9,837 nt of DNA from the NCBI GenBank assembly GCA_030613445.1, contig JAUWLY010000083.1, positions 1 through 9,837 on the forward strand, written 5' to 3'. The DNA is from Candidatus Stahliibacteriota bacterium. Lineage in GTDB: Bacteria; Hydrothermota; Tepidihabitantia; SM23-42. Of the stretch, positions 1 to 6,644 are shown one piece after another. Within the stretch, counting starts at the first letter, position 1. The number at the start of each line of letters is the position of its first letter. Under the pieces are notes generated by a model. That model was given only the letters and a program-made list of their open reading frames with translations, was not told the origin of the DNA and made no database searches. Made by a program: the position numbers and the translations under genes.

Positions 1-6
1 CACTTT

Positions 7-894
7 TCATTCTGCCCTCGGGTGTTTCTTCTTATAGATTTCCTTTAGACGTTTGCTTGTCATATGGGTGTATATCTGAACCGTAGAAAGTGATGCATGA
101 CCAAGGAGCTCTTGCACCGCCCTTAAATCTGCGCCGTTCTCTAGCAGGTGGGTAGCAAAACTGTGTCTTAGAATATGCGGGTTAGTACCGGTTGCTCGAG
201 CTAGTTTGACAAGATATTTACGCACTATATTCTGTACAGAACGTGTTGACAAAGACCCCCCTCGATAATTCAGGAACAACTCAGGCACATCAGACCCGAC
301 GGCTTTGTGCTTATCAGGGTTATGTCGGACTTTGAGATAGTTGAGTATCGCGTTCTTAGCAGGCTTACCAACCGGGACAATACGTTGTTTATTACCTTTA
401 CCTTTAACCTTAACTTCATCACGATTAAGATCAATATCACTGATTCTCAAATTTACTAATTCGCTAGTGCGAAGACCACAGCTGTACAATACTTCCATGA
501 TCGCACGGTCTCTTGGGTTACTTATTTCCAGAGCCTTTTTAACCTGTGCGTAGCTCAAGAAACCGGGCAAATGTTTCTTCGTCTTCGGCGTTTTTATTAT
601 GATTGCAGGATTTTCTGAAATAACCTTAGTTCTCTTCAAGAATTTGAAAAACGATTTGATGCACGATAGTTTCCGTGCAACACTCCTTGCGTCTAGCCCA
701 TACCTGAGGAGAAATCCCATAAATAAAGTAATCGCATTCTGATCTACGTGTTTTCTTTTCTTGACCCGAAGAAAATCAAAGAAACTTTCGAGATCCGTAC
801 GGTAAGCCCTCAAAGTATGGCGCGAGTAGTTTTTCTCCTTTTGCAGGTATATAATAAAATCATTGACTTTGTTGTAAAAATCTTCTCGTTCCAT
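7..894 (-). CDS. xerC: Tyrosine recombinase XerC (chromosome dimer resolution)
   Basis: Site-specific tyrosine recombinase of 295 residues, the usual XerC/XerD length. Such enzymes resolve chromosome dimers at a dif site near the terminus. The N-terminal SAM-like core-binding domain covers about residues 1-95 and the catalytic domain about 110-295. All active-site residues are visible: R142 (in CGLRTSEL), K166 (in GKGNK), H240 and R243 (in PHILRHSFATH), H266 (in LLGHASL) and nucleophile Y275 (in QIYTHMT). XerC rather than XerD is preferred from the stretches VARKLSCIKSFFKFL, RAVQELLGHASLST and the HPRA ending, but the two are hard to separate by eye. The ATG at 894 lies 14 bp after a good -10 box and has no Shine-Dalgarno. 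Three bases after the stop a GTG sits at the window edge, so another gene may follow; xerC precedes hslV in several phyla, but that cannot be seen here. Confidence 0.93.
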   Translation of the reverse strand: MEREDFYNKVNDFIIYLQKEKNYSRHTLRAYRTDLESFFDFLRVKKRKHVDQNAITLFMGFLLRYGLDARSVARKLSCIKSFFKFLKRTKVISENPAIIIKTPKTKKHLPGFLSYAQVKKALEISNPRDRAIMEVLYSCGLRTSELVNLRISDIDLNRDEVKVKGKGNKQRIVPVGKPAKNAILNYLKVRHNPDKHKAVGSDVPELFLNYRGGSLSTRSVQNIVRKYLVKLARATGTNPHILRHSFATHLLENGADLRAVQELLGHASLSTVQIYTHMTSKRLKEIYKKKHPRAE

Positions 895-908
895 CTATAA
901 TCTGATTT

Positions 909-936
909 ATTTTAATGGAATTGAGTGTTTTGTCAA
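909..936 (-). promoter_or_regulatory. Promoter of xerC
   Basis: On the minus strand a perfect -35 box TTGACA (931-936) and a -10 box TAAAAT (909-914) are separated by 16 bp. Transcription should start about 6-7 bases past the -10, leaving only some 7 untranslated bases before the xerC ATG at 894. No Shine-Dalgarno fits in that leader. Confidence 0.75.
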
Positions 937-954
937 CAGTATGGTGAAGCCGAC

Positions 955-982
955 TTGACTCAGAATAGATATTTGATATAAT
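955..982 (+). promoter_or_regulatory. Promoter-like sequence before the sorting-domain remnant
   Basis: TTGACT (955-960) and a perfect TATAAT (977-982) are spaced by 16 bp on the plus strand, back to back with the xerC promoter. No intact gene follows, only the 3' end of a decayed reading frame whose homology starts inside the -10 box. It may be the old promoter of that gene brought next to its end by deletion, or a chance match. Confidence 0.45.
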
Positions 983-1249
983 GGAATTATTGAAGAAACG
1001 ACCCGCTCTCTGGCATCTACCTTTGATGTATCAGCTACTATATTCTCTAAAAACCTTAGCATCATAACAAAACAAAAGAATCAAGAAATCGCCATTTATG
1101 ATATCAATGGTTGCCTTGTACGACGACTTATATCTAATGACCAAGGACATGCTTCATGGTCTGGACAAAGCACACCTGCAGGCATATATTTTGTGAGTAC
1201 GATCGATAAAGCCAATATAGTAGTCAAGAAAGTCTTGCTGCTGCACTGA
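977..1249 (+). pseudogene. Remnant of a secreted protein: type IX (Por) sorting / FlgD-like C-terminal domain
   Basis: In the frame ending at the TGA 1247-1249, about 90 codons read as the end of a cell-surface protein with a C-terminal sorting domain. The visible landmarks are GIIEE, then FDVSATIFSKNLSI, IYDINGCLVRRL, SWSGQSTPAGIYFV and the ending VKKVLLLH. This order (linker, beta-strand rich IYD.NG.LVR.L, W.G...AGIYF, K(V)LL) is the hallmark of the type A sorting domain of Bacteroidota-like type IX secretion and the related FlgD-like Ig fold. There is no start codon and an in-frame TGA sits at 974-976, so the passenger and signal peptide are gone. The segment SIITKQKNQEIAIYD appears shortened against the usual form. 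It is either a gene fragment left by deletion or a decayed gene. Family assignment is from motif recognition only. Confidence 0.7.
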
Positions 1250-1267
1250 ACAGAAATCCCAAATAAA

Positions 1268-1298
1268 AAAAGGGGATGACAGAACGTCATCCCCTTTT
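1268..1298 (-). terminator. Intrinsic terminator of the HU gene
   Basis: A perfect 13 bp stem (AAAAGGGGATGAC at 1268-1280, GTCATCCCCTTTT at 1286-1298) closes a 5-base loop. On the minus strand the stem is followed by a run of seven T and then ATTT, a textbook rho-independent terminator 17 bp after the HU stop. On the plus strand only four T follow, so it would be weaker for the remnant at 977-1249. Confidence 0.88.
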
Positions 1299-1314
1299 AC
1301 TTTGCGTTAAGGAA

Positions 1315-1587
1315 TTATCTTACTGCCTTTTTCAAGAAACTTCCAGCCTTGAATTTTGGCGCCTTCCTTGCAGGCACACGAATAGGCTCACCCGTACGCG
1401 GGTTACGTGCAGTTCTTGCCTTCCTCTTGGTTACTGAGAATGTTCCAAAGCCCACTAGTGTTACTCTATCACCTTTCTTAAGAGCTGTAGTAATCGAACT
1501 CACAAAAGTATTTAACGCAACGTTCGCTGCCTTCTTAGAAATCTTTGCCTTTGCCGCAATTTTCTCGATAAGCTCAGCTTTTGTCAT
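1315..1587 (-). CDS. hup: DNA-binding protein HU
   Basis: Histone-like HU protein of 90 residues, exactly the family length. It binds and bends DNA as a dimer and compacts the nucleoid. The helical dimerisation half covers residues 1-45. The signature of the bacterial HU/IHF family is seen at 46-67 (GFGTFSVTKRKARTARNP, then RTGE), with the intercalating proline at residue 63 at the tip of the DNA-binding arm. The basic tail (KAPKFKAGSFLKKAV) is typical. It is HU rather than IHF by its general fit, although the two cannot be separated fully by eye. The start is fixed by a perfect Shine-Dalgarno seven bases upstream. The gene has its own promoter and terminator, so it is a single-gene transcript, divergent from pfkA. 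Confidence 0.95.
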   Translation of the reverse strand: MTKAELIEKIAAKAKISKKAANVALNTFVSSITTALKKGDRVTLVGFGTFSVTKRKARTARNPRTGEPIRVPARKAPKFKAGSFLKKAVR

Positions 1588-1594
1588 GTTTTTT

Positions 1595-1603
1595 TCACCT
1601 CCT
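1595..1603 (-). promoter_or_regulatory. Strong Shine-Dalgarno of HU
   Basis: AGGAGGTGA on the minus strand, seven bases before the HU ATG. It is the only full-length ribosome binding site in the window and shows that the host uses the anti-Shine-Dalgarno mechanism as well as short-leader starts. Confidence 0.88.
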
Positions 1604-1619
1604 TTCTAATCAATAGCTA

Positions 1620-1647
1620 ATTATACTGATAATTCAATATTTGTCAA
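1620..1647 (-). promoter_or_regulatory. Promoter of HU
   Basis: Consensus -35 TTGACA (1642-1647) and consensus -10 TATAAT (1620-1625) on the minus strand with a 16 bp spacer. Predicted start near 1613 gives a leader of about 25 bases that includes the Shine-Dalgarno. Both boxes are perfect, in keeping with high HU expression. Confidence 0.85.
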
Positions 1648-1786
1648 GCCCCAACTTAAGTATTGGCAATGGTTTGCGCCGACCATGCACGGGAAATCCA
1701 AGATATACAAGCATTTGCGCTAACTAATAACATGGAATTCTTTGTTTGAAGCATATATTTGGGCGTTTACGGATTTGCCCGCTCAG

Positions 1787-1814
1787 TTGACATGCATAGA
1801 TCGTTGACTATAAT
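1787..1814 (+). promoter_or_regulatory. Promoter of pfkA (leaderless)
   Basis: Consensus -35 TTGACA (1787-1792) and consensus -10 TATAAT (1809-1814), 16 bp apart. The GTG start codon of pfkA begins at 1820, five bases after the -10, which is where transcription itself is expected to begin. The mRNA should therefore have no 5' leader. The 140 bp between this promoter and the HU promoter show no other clear signal. Confidence 0.82.
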
Positions 1815-1819
1815 ACTCT

Positions 1820-2794
1820 GTGAGACCTAAAAGGATCGGAATCCTAACAAGCGGTGGTGATGCGCCGGGTATGAATGCCGCCATCCGCGCTGCGGTAAGA
1901 ACTGCAATACACTACCAGATAGAGATATTCGGTTTCAAACACGGCTACAATGGTGTCATCAATGGAGACATCATCGAACTGAAACGTAATTCCGTCGCCA
2001 ATACTATCCAGCGCGGTGGTACGATCTTAGGAACTGCCCGCTCTACGGAATTCAAAACGGAAGACGGTATGGCAAAAGCCAAGAAAACGTTAAACAAACA
2101 TAAAATAGATGCACTTATTGTGATCGGCGGTGATGGCTCAATGAAGGGTGCTCATGAGTTTGCCAAGAAATATCGCATTAAGATAATCGGTCTCCCTGGC
2201 ACGATTGACAATGACCTTTTTGGTACTGATTTTACAATTGGCTTTGATACTGCGGTAAATAGCGCCCTTGAAGCAGTCGATAAAATACGAGATACTGCTT
2301 CGTCTTTGGAAAGACTTTTTTTCATAGAAGTCATGGGTCGATATGCCGGTTTCATTGGATTGGCGGTCGGTCTAGCAGGTGGTGCTGAGGATGTCCTCAT
2401 CCCAGAAACACTAACCGATATCAATGGCCTGGCCAAGCAGATCAAACGTAACATAAAAAAAGGTAAGAAGTCCAATATTGTTATTGTCTCTGAGGGTGAT
2501 GAAGCAGGCAATGCTTTTATTATCGGCGAAAAAATCAAGGCGATATTAGATGAAGACTACCGTGTCGCAGTCCTCGGCTACATCCAACGTGGTGGTGCGC
2601 CGATCGCTAGCGACCGCATCCTGGCATCTAAACTTGGTTATGCAGCCATCTATGGTCTAAAGAAAAATATGCATGGCTGCATGGTTGGTGAGATCAACAA
2701 GAAGATCATCTATACGCCATTTGAGAAAACTTATTCAAGAAAGAAAAAGATTGACCCTGACATCTACACAATAATAAAAATCCTCGCTGAATAA
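1820..2794 (+). CDS. pfkA: ATP-dependent 6-phosphofructokinase
   Basis: Phosphorylates fructose 6-phosphate to fructose 1,6-bisphosphate, the committed step of glycolysis, in the cytosol. At 324 residues it matches the short bacterial PfkA (E. coli 320). Motifs in order: SGGDAPGMNA (11-20), GGDGS (103-107), PGTIDND (126-132) with catalytic Asp130, SSLERLFFIEVMGR (161-174) with Arg165, and RVAVLGYIQRGG (248-259) with Arg248. The Gly in GGDGS and in PGTIDND mark ATP use; pyrophosphate-dependent enzymes usually carry Asp and Lys there. This matters because a pyrophosphatase is encoded nearby. The start is GTG at 1820, since the family N-terminus (KRIGILTSGG) begins three residues later and no upstream codon is possible within the promoter. 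No Shine-Dalgarno is present, in line with a leaderless transcript. It is convergent with radC, and no clear terminator was seen other than the repeat hairpins. Confidence 0.95.
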   Translation: MRPKRIGILTSGGDAPGMNAAIRAAVRTAIHYQIEIFGFKHGYNGVINGDIIELKRNSVANTIQRGGTILGTARSTEFKTEDGMAKAKKTLNKHKIDALIVIGGDGSMKGAHEFAKKYRIKIIGLPGTIDNDLFGTDFTIGFDTAVNSALEAVDKIRDTASSLERLFFIEVMGRYAGFIGLAVGLAGGAEDVLIPETLTDINGLAKQIKRNIKKGKKSNIVIVSEGDEAGNAFIIGEKIKAILDEDYRVAVLGYIQRGGAPIASDRILASKLGYAAIYGLKKNMHGCMVGEINKKIIYTPFEKTYSRKKKIDPDIYTIIKILAE

Positions 2795-2833
2795 TCAGAT
2801 TTCTCGAAGCTAAAATAATTACTGTAAAATTCT

Positions 2834-2913
2834 AAATCTCAAATCCGAAATCTGAAATCTAATGTAGTGGTCTGATTTATCAGACAAAACAGCCCAATAA
2901 ATTGGGCGACTAC
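2834..2913. repeat. REP-like palindromic element, complete copy
   Basis: Four AAATCTN-type heptamers (2834-2861) lead into a structured block. The block has an outer pair GTAGT (2864-2868) with ACTAC (2909-2913), enclosing two hairpins: GTCTGA-TTTA-TCAGAC (2870-2885) and GCCCAA-TAAA-TTGGGC (2892-2907). Together they could fold as a three-way junction in RNA or single-stranded DNA. The first 68 bp recur 90 bp downstream with 4 mismatches. No protein-coding frame is evident. The layout resembles REP/BIME elements moved by IS200-like TnpA-REP enzymes, but the family is not identified. Confidence 0.8.
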
Positions 2914-2923
2914 TCTTTGAATT

Positions 2924-3048
2924 AAATCTCAAATCTGAAATCTTAAATCTAATGTAGTGGTCTGATTTATCAGACAAAATAACCCAATAAACCTGTCCTG
3001 CCTGTCCCGAGCATATTGAGGGGAATTAAATTGAAGGATCGGGCGACT
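2924..3048. repeat. REP-like palindromic element, second copy, interrupted
   Basis: Bases 2924-2991 repeat 2834-2901 (64 of 68 identical): four AAATCTN heptamers, GTAGT, the GTCTGA/TCAGAC hairpin and the left half of the second hairpin up to CCCAATAAA. The expected right half reappears only at 3041 (GGGCGACT), so about 49 bp (2992-3040) sit inside the second hairpin loop. Further AAATC heptamers (3059-3086) then run into the radC stop codon. Confidence 0.75.
2992..3040. repeat. Insertion inside the second REP-like copy
   Basis: This stretch of about 49 bp (starting CCTGTCCTGCCTGTCCCGAG) splits the CCCAATAAA/TTGGGC hairpin. It is richer in C and G at its left end than the surrounding AT-rich repeat. 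It looks like a nested small repeat, though no clean inverted ends or target duplication can be made out. Confidence 0.45.
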
Positions 3049-3084
3049 CATTAATGTAAAATCTCAAATCATAAATTTAAAATT

Positions 3085-3765
3085 CTAAAGAAGGTTATGC
3101 TGCGAAAATGAGTAAAACCCTTTTTCAGCAATAATGATGTGATCTACGATACATATACCCATCAGCTCACCGGCACTGCGTAATCGTTCGGTGACTTTCA
3201 AATCATCTTCGGATGGTTTTAAAATGCCACTGGGATGATTGTGAACGAGAAAAATAGCATTAGCGTTTTCATTAAGGGCAAATTTAAAGACCTCACGCGG
3301 ATGGACCAGACTGGCATCAAGGATGCCCTTTGAAATTGTCGTCTCATTAATATGTGCGTTCCGACCATCCACTGCCACAACCTTGAACAGCTCATACTTT
3401 AACCCGGAAATCAAAGGGTAATAGTAATCATGAATATCTTTAGGATGTTTGAAGATAAGCTCGGGCTCATTTTTCTTGGATAACGAACGCCTACCCATTT
3501 CAAGTGCAGCAAGCATCGAAACGATCTTGGTTCTGCCCAGACCTTTTATTTGCAGACGTTCAATTTCACTAACTGTCTTCTGGTTCAATTTCTTCAGACT
3601 GCCAACTTTATTAAGAACCTCTTTAGCCAATTCAAGTGCTGACTTATCTTTTACTCCTTTGCCAATAATAATCGCCAGGAGTTCACTATCGGTTACACCG
3701 TAACTGCCTTCTTGAAAAAACTTCTCCCTCGGCCTATCATGTTCTGGCCAATCTTTGATTTTCAT
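3085..3765 (-). CDS. radC: RadC family protein (JAMM/MPN domain)
   Basis: RadC/UPF0758 protein of 226 residues, the normal family length. The N-terminal half (1-95) has the helix-hairpin-helix stretch LQIKGLGRTKI (71-81) and ALEMGRR. The C-terminal half is the MPN/JAMM metalloprotease-like fold with all zinc ligands: H175 and H177 in HNHPSG, S185 and D188 in PSEDD. Despite the name, a role in DNA repair was not upheld for E. coli RadC; the biochemical function of the family is unsettled. The ATG at 3765 lies 12 bp after the hppA stop and has no clear Shine-Dalgarno, so translation probably depends on readthrough from hppA. It is last in the nadE-hppA-radC cluster. Its TAG stop abuts the AT-rich heptamer repeats. 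Confidence 0.93.
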   Translation of the reverse strand: MKIKDWPEHDRPREKFFQEGSYGVTDSELLAIIIGKGVKDKSALELAKEVLNKVGSLKKLNQKTVSEIERLQIKGLGRTKIVSMLAALEMGRRSLSKKNEPELIFKHPKDIHDYYYPLISGLKYELFKVVAVDGRNAHINETTISKGILDASLVHPREVFKFALNENANAIFLVHNHPSGILKPSEDDLKVTERLRSAGELMGICIVDHIIIAEKGFYSFSQHNLL

Positions 3766-3777
3766 TTCTAGTTGTAT

Positions 3778-5862
3778 CTACTTAAACAAGGTCATATGCA
3801 ATACAAAACCAGCTAAGGTAATAGATGATGTTGCCATCAGCTTGATTAGAATATTGAGTGATGGCCCAGCTGTATCCTTGAACGGATCACCTACTGTATC
3901 ACCAACCACTGCTGCTTTGTGCTCAGCCGATCCTTTTCCTCCAAGGGCTCCTTTTTCAATGTACTTCTTGGCATTATCCCAAGCACCACCAGCATTCGCC
4001 ATTTTCAAGGCAAGCGCGAACCCGGAAACCAAAGCGCCAGCAAGCAACCCGACCACCGCACTCGGACCTAATAACACACCGACAAGGATCGGTGCAAAGA
4101 TCGCCATCAAAGAAGGTACAATCATCTCCTTTTGTGCGGATGCTGTACAAATCTTCACAACCCGTGCATAATCGGGCTTTGCCTTACCTTCCATTAGACC
4201 TTTTATCTCCTTGAACTGCCGACGAACCTCCATTACAACCTTACTTGCAGTTCGACTAACGGCACGGATCGTCTGAGAACAAAATGCAAAGGGCATCATT
4301 GCACCGAGGAAAAGGCCGATCATGACCGCTGGATTCATTAAACTCAAGTCAAGTTTGCATCCGAACTGCAGAATCTGATCACGGTAAGCAGCGATCAAGG
4401 CAAGTGCAGTCAAAGCTGCAGAGCCGATTGCAAAACCTTTACCAGTCGCTGCTGTAGTATTGCCCAGAGAATCGAGCGCATCAGTCCTTTTCCTCACTTC
4501 TGCCGGGAGTTTTGCCATCTCAGCATTTCCTCCTGCATTATCAGCCACTGGTCCATATGCGTCCGTAGCCAGGGTAATACCTAATGTCGAGAGCATCGCG
4601 ACTGCAGAAATCGCGACGCCAAACAGACCTAATTCTGGATGGCTCGCACCACCGGACAGATAATATGCTGCCAGAATCGCCGCGACGACAGCAAGCACCG
4701 ATGGCACCACCGAAATCATGCCAACGCTCAGACCTTCCAATATCACAGTTGCTGGACCAATCTTAGCAGCTTGAGCAATGCGGCGCGTTGGCTTGTAATG
4801 GTCAGAAGTAAAAAACTCTGCGGTGTATCCAATGAAAACTCCAGCACCAAGTCCCGCAAGGATCGCCCAGAAGATGCCAAAATTATCAGGCAGGAGATAA
4901 TAAATGATAAAACCCGAAAAGACGGCGACGAGGATACTTGCACCCCACACGCCCCTCCGCAATGCAACAAGCAACGAAGCTTGAGTCGCATCCTCTTTAG
5001 TGCGTACGAGAAACGTTCCGATAATCGATGAAAGTACCCCAATAGCAGCCAACAGCAGCGGCAAAAGCACGCCCGTCATACCCAGCCCCGCTGAAAATGC
5101 TAATACCATCGTTGCAACTATAGAACCGACGTACGACTCATAGAGATCCGCACCCATACCCGCCACGTCGCCAACATTATCGCCAACATTATCGGCAATC
5201 GTAGCCGGATTACGGGGATCATCCTCAGGGATATTCGCCTCGACCTTACCCACAAGATCAGCCCCGACATCTGCTGCTTTGGTAAATATACCACCTCCAA
5301 CGCGTGCAAAAAGTGCCTGAAAAGAAGCACCCATTCCATAACAGATGAGTGTTTGTGTCACAGCAAGCAACCTCGCGTTCACAGATAGACCACCGTAGTA
5401 CCAGTTCAGCACGAAAAACCACACACTCAAATCTAAAAGGCTCAACCCGACTACGACGAACCCCATGACGCCGCCCGCACCAAACGCAACACGCAATGCA
5501 CTGTTGAGGCTTGTCCGCGCTGCATTAGCAGTCCGAGCAGAAGAATTCGTTGCCTGGGTCATTCCAATGAAACCAGAGAGCGCTGAGAAGAAACCGCCGG
5601 TAAGAAATGTAAAGGGTACAAATCTCGGCAACAACCTATTGTATGAGAGAATGAGAAGAACGACAAAGATAACAGCAAAGATAATAACGACGATACGATA
5701 CTGCCTCTTGAGGTATGCTCTGGCGCCTTCCCTAATTGCCTGTGCAATCTGCCGCATGACCTCAGTGCCCTCGTCGAACCTTCTGGTCGTCCTTGATAGA
5801 TAGCCTGCAAACAGTAATGCGAGCAACGAACCGGCGGGTGCTATCAAGAATAAAGGAAACAT
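3778..5862 (-). CDS. hppA: Membrane ion-translocating pyrophosphatase, K+-dependent type
   Basis: Integral membrane pyrophosphatase of 694 residues that couples PPi hydrolysis to H+ and/or Na+ export. The chain has many hydrophobic segments, consistent with the 16-helix family fold, starting with a membrane helix at 1-22. Catalytic-site motifs are all present: DVGADLVGKVE (198-208), DNVGDNVGD (224-232), DAYGPVADNAGG (434-445), GGAWDNAKK (about 625-633) and GDTVGDPFKDTAGPS (about 654-668). The potassium signature GNTTAATGKG has Ala471 and Gly474; K+-independent enzymes carry Lys and Thr at these positions. Glu242 in LYESY corresponds to the helix-6 glutamate found in Na+-pumping and K+-dependent H+-pumping groups, so the ion cannot be settled. 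The ATG begins one base after the nadE TAA, without a strong Shine-Dalgarno, suggesting translational coupling. Confidence 0.96.
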   Translation of the reverse strand: MFPLFLIAPAGSLLALLFAGYLSRTTRRFDEGTEVMRQIAQAIREGARAYLKRQYRIVVIIFAVIFVVLLILSYNRLLPRFVPFTFLTGGFFSALSGFIGMTQATNSSARTANAARTSLNSALRVAFGAGGVMGFVVVGLSLLDLSVWFFVLNWYYGGLSVNARLLAVTQTLICYGMGASFQALFARVGGGIFTKAADVGADLVGKVEANIPEDDPRNPATIADNVGDNVGDVAGMGADLYESYVGSIVATMVLAFSAGLGMTGVLLPLLLAAIGVLSSIIGTFLVRTKEDATQASLLVALRRGVWGASILVAVFSGFIIYYLLPDNFGIFWAILAGLGAGVFIGYTAEFFTSDHYKPTRRIAQAAKIGPATVILEGLSVGMISVVPSVLAVVAAILAAYYLSGGASHPELGLFGVAISAVAMLSTLGITLATDAYGPVADNAGGNAEMAKLPAEVRKRTDALDSLGNTTAATGKGFAIGSAALTALALIAAYRDQILQFGCKLDLSLMNPAVMIGLFLGAMMPFAFCSQTIRAVSRTASKVVMEVRRQFKEIKGLMEGKAKPDYARVVKICTASAQKEMIVPSLMAIFAPILVGVLLGPSAVVGLLAGALVSGFALALKMANAGGAWDNAKKYIEKGALGGKGSAEHKAAVVGDTVGDPFKDTAGPSLNILIKLMATSSITLAGFVLHMTLFK

Positions 5863-5863
5863 C

Positions 5864-6634
5864 TTATCTCACTTGGTTCTTGGGGCTTGGAGCTTGGTTC
5901 TTGGAACTTGGTTCTTGGAACTTGATATAGCATATTTTAGGTGGTTTTCTCTTGTGTTCATTCTGTTCTATCCTAAATCTCAGTTTCTTTGCAACATCTC
6001 CTTTTATTTGATTATTTTCAATCTCCGCCAATGTTCTATCCAGCTCATCATAGGAATAACCAATCTCTTCCTCATCAGTCTGTCCTTTCCAAAGACCTGC
6101 GCTCGGTGTCTTTTTTATAATCGCCTCAGGGATATTGAGCGCCTTTGCCAGTTCCCTCACTTTATACTTATAGAGGTCACCAAGCGGCAGAATATCGCAG
6201 GCACCATCACCATATTTTGTAAAGTAGCCAAGTGTTAACTCGGTCTTGTTCCCGGTACCGCAGACCAAATAATTGTGGATGTTTGCATAGTAGTATAAGA
6301 CAACCATTCGCAAACGCGCCTTTATATTACCGAATGCAATTTGATTACTGTCTGGCAGAAATTTAATTAAACTCTTGTAGACTGAAGTCAAATCCATATA
6401 TTGTGTTTTTAAACTCATTGTAGTGGCTATTTCTGAGGCATCATCAAGGTCATGGACATCAGATTCAATCGGCAATATCAATCCGAGACAATCGTCCGTT
6501 GCCTTTTTTGTCAATGCAGCACACACTGCTGAATCCAAACCGCCACTCAGTCCCAACACAAAACCCTTTGTCTTAGTTACATTCAATTCATCTTTTAACC
6601 ATTGAACAATTTTATGAATAATATCATCCCTCAT
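5864..6634 (-). CDS. nadE: NH3-dependent NAD+ synthetase
   Basis: Last step of NAD+ synthesis: deamido-NAD+, ATP and ammonia give NAD+, AMP and PPi. From the ATG at 6634 the protein has 256 residues. It contains the N-type ATP pyrophosphatase loop SGGLDS (30-35), GTGNKTE (126-132), GYFTKYGDGACDILPLGDLYK and PSAGLWKGQTDEEEIG. No glutaminase domain is present, so free ammonia or a separate amidotransferase must supply nitrogen. An upstream in-frame TTG at 6661 would add nine residues, but it lies inside the promoter spacer, so ATG 6634 is chosen. The core ends near HKRKPP; the last 18 residues (FQEPSSKNQAPSPKNQVR) are encoded by a 7 bp tandem repeat and are probably non-functional. First gene of nadE-hppA-radC. 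Confidence 0.94.
   Translation of the reverse strand: MRDDIIHKIVQWLKDELNVTKTKGFVLGLSGGLDSAVCAALTKKATDDCLGLILPIESDVHDLDDASEIATTMSLKTQYMDLTSVYKSLIKFLPDSNQIAFGNIKARLRMVVLYYYANIHNYLVCGTGNKTELTLGYFTKYGDGACDILPLGDLYKYKVRELAKALNIPEAIIKKTPSAGLWKGQTDEEEIGYSYDELDRTLAEIENNQIKGDVAKKLRFRIEQNEHKRKPPKICYIKFQEPSSKNQAPSPKNQVR
5872..5927. repeat. CTTGGNN heptanucleotide tandem repeat in the nadE 3' end
   Basis: Seven exact CTTGGNN units (5872-5920) plus one degenerate unit CTTGATA (5921-5927), with the variable pair being TT, GG, AG or AA. The array lies in the last codons of nadE and ends 9 bp before the hppA start codon on the minus strand. Because 7 is not a multiple of 3, gain or loss of a unit would shift the nadE frame near its stop. 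Confidence 0.88.
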
Positions 6635-6644
6635 ATAACCCAAG

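Noticed and set aside
1..3. GTG start of a gene downstream of xerC
   Set aside because: Only one codon is in the window; an hslV-like neighbour is known in other genomes but nothing here shows it.
981..1067. Short plus-strand frame starting at the ATG inside TATAAT (28 codons)
   Set aside because: It overlaps the -10 box, has no ribosome binding site, and the recognisable homology is in a different frame.
1349..1609. Plus-strand frame opposite HU
   Set aside because: It is a mirror of the HU coding frame with no promoter or ribosome binding site of its own.
2795..3084. CRISPR array from the repeated 68 bp units
   Set aside because: Only two units, of 68 bp with internal hairpins and a 22 bp gap, and no cas genes; the structure fits REP-like elements.
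4639..5042. Long frames on both strands within hppA (for example 4639-5031 plus, 4743-5042 minus)
   Set aside because: They lie fully inside a highly conserved gene and their products are low in sense (rich in R, S, L and without motifs).
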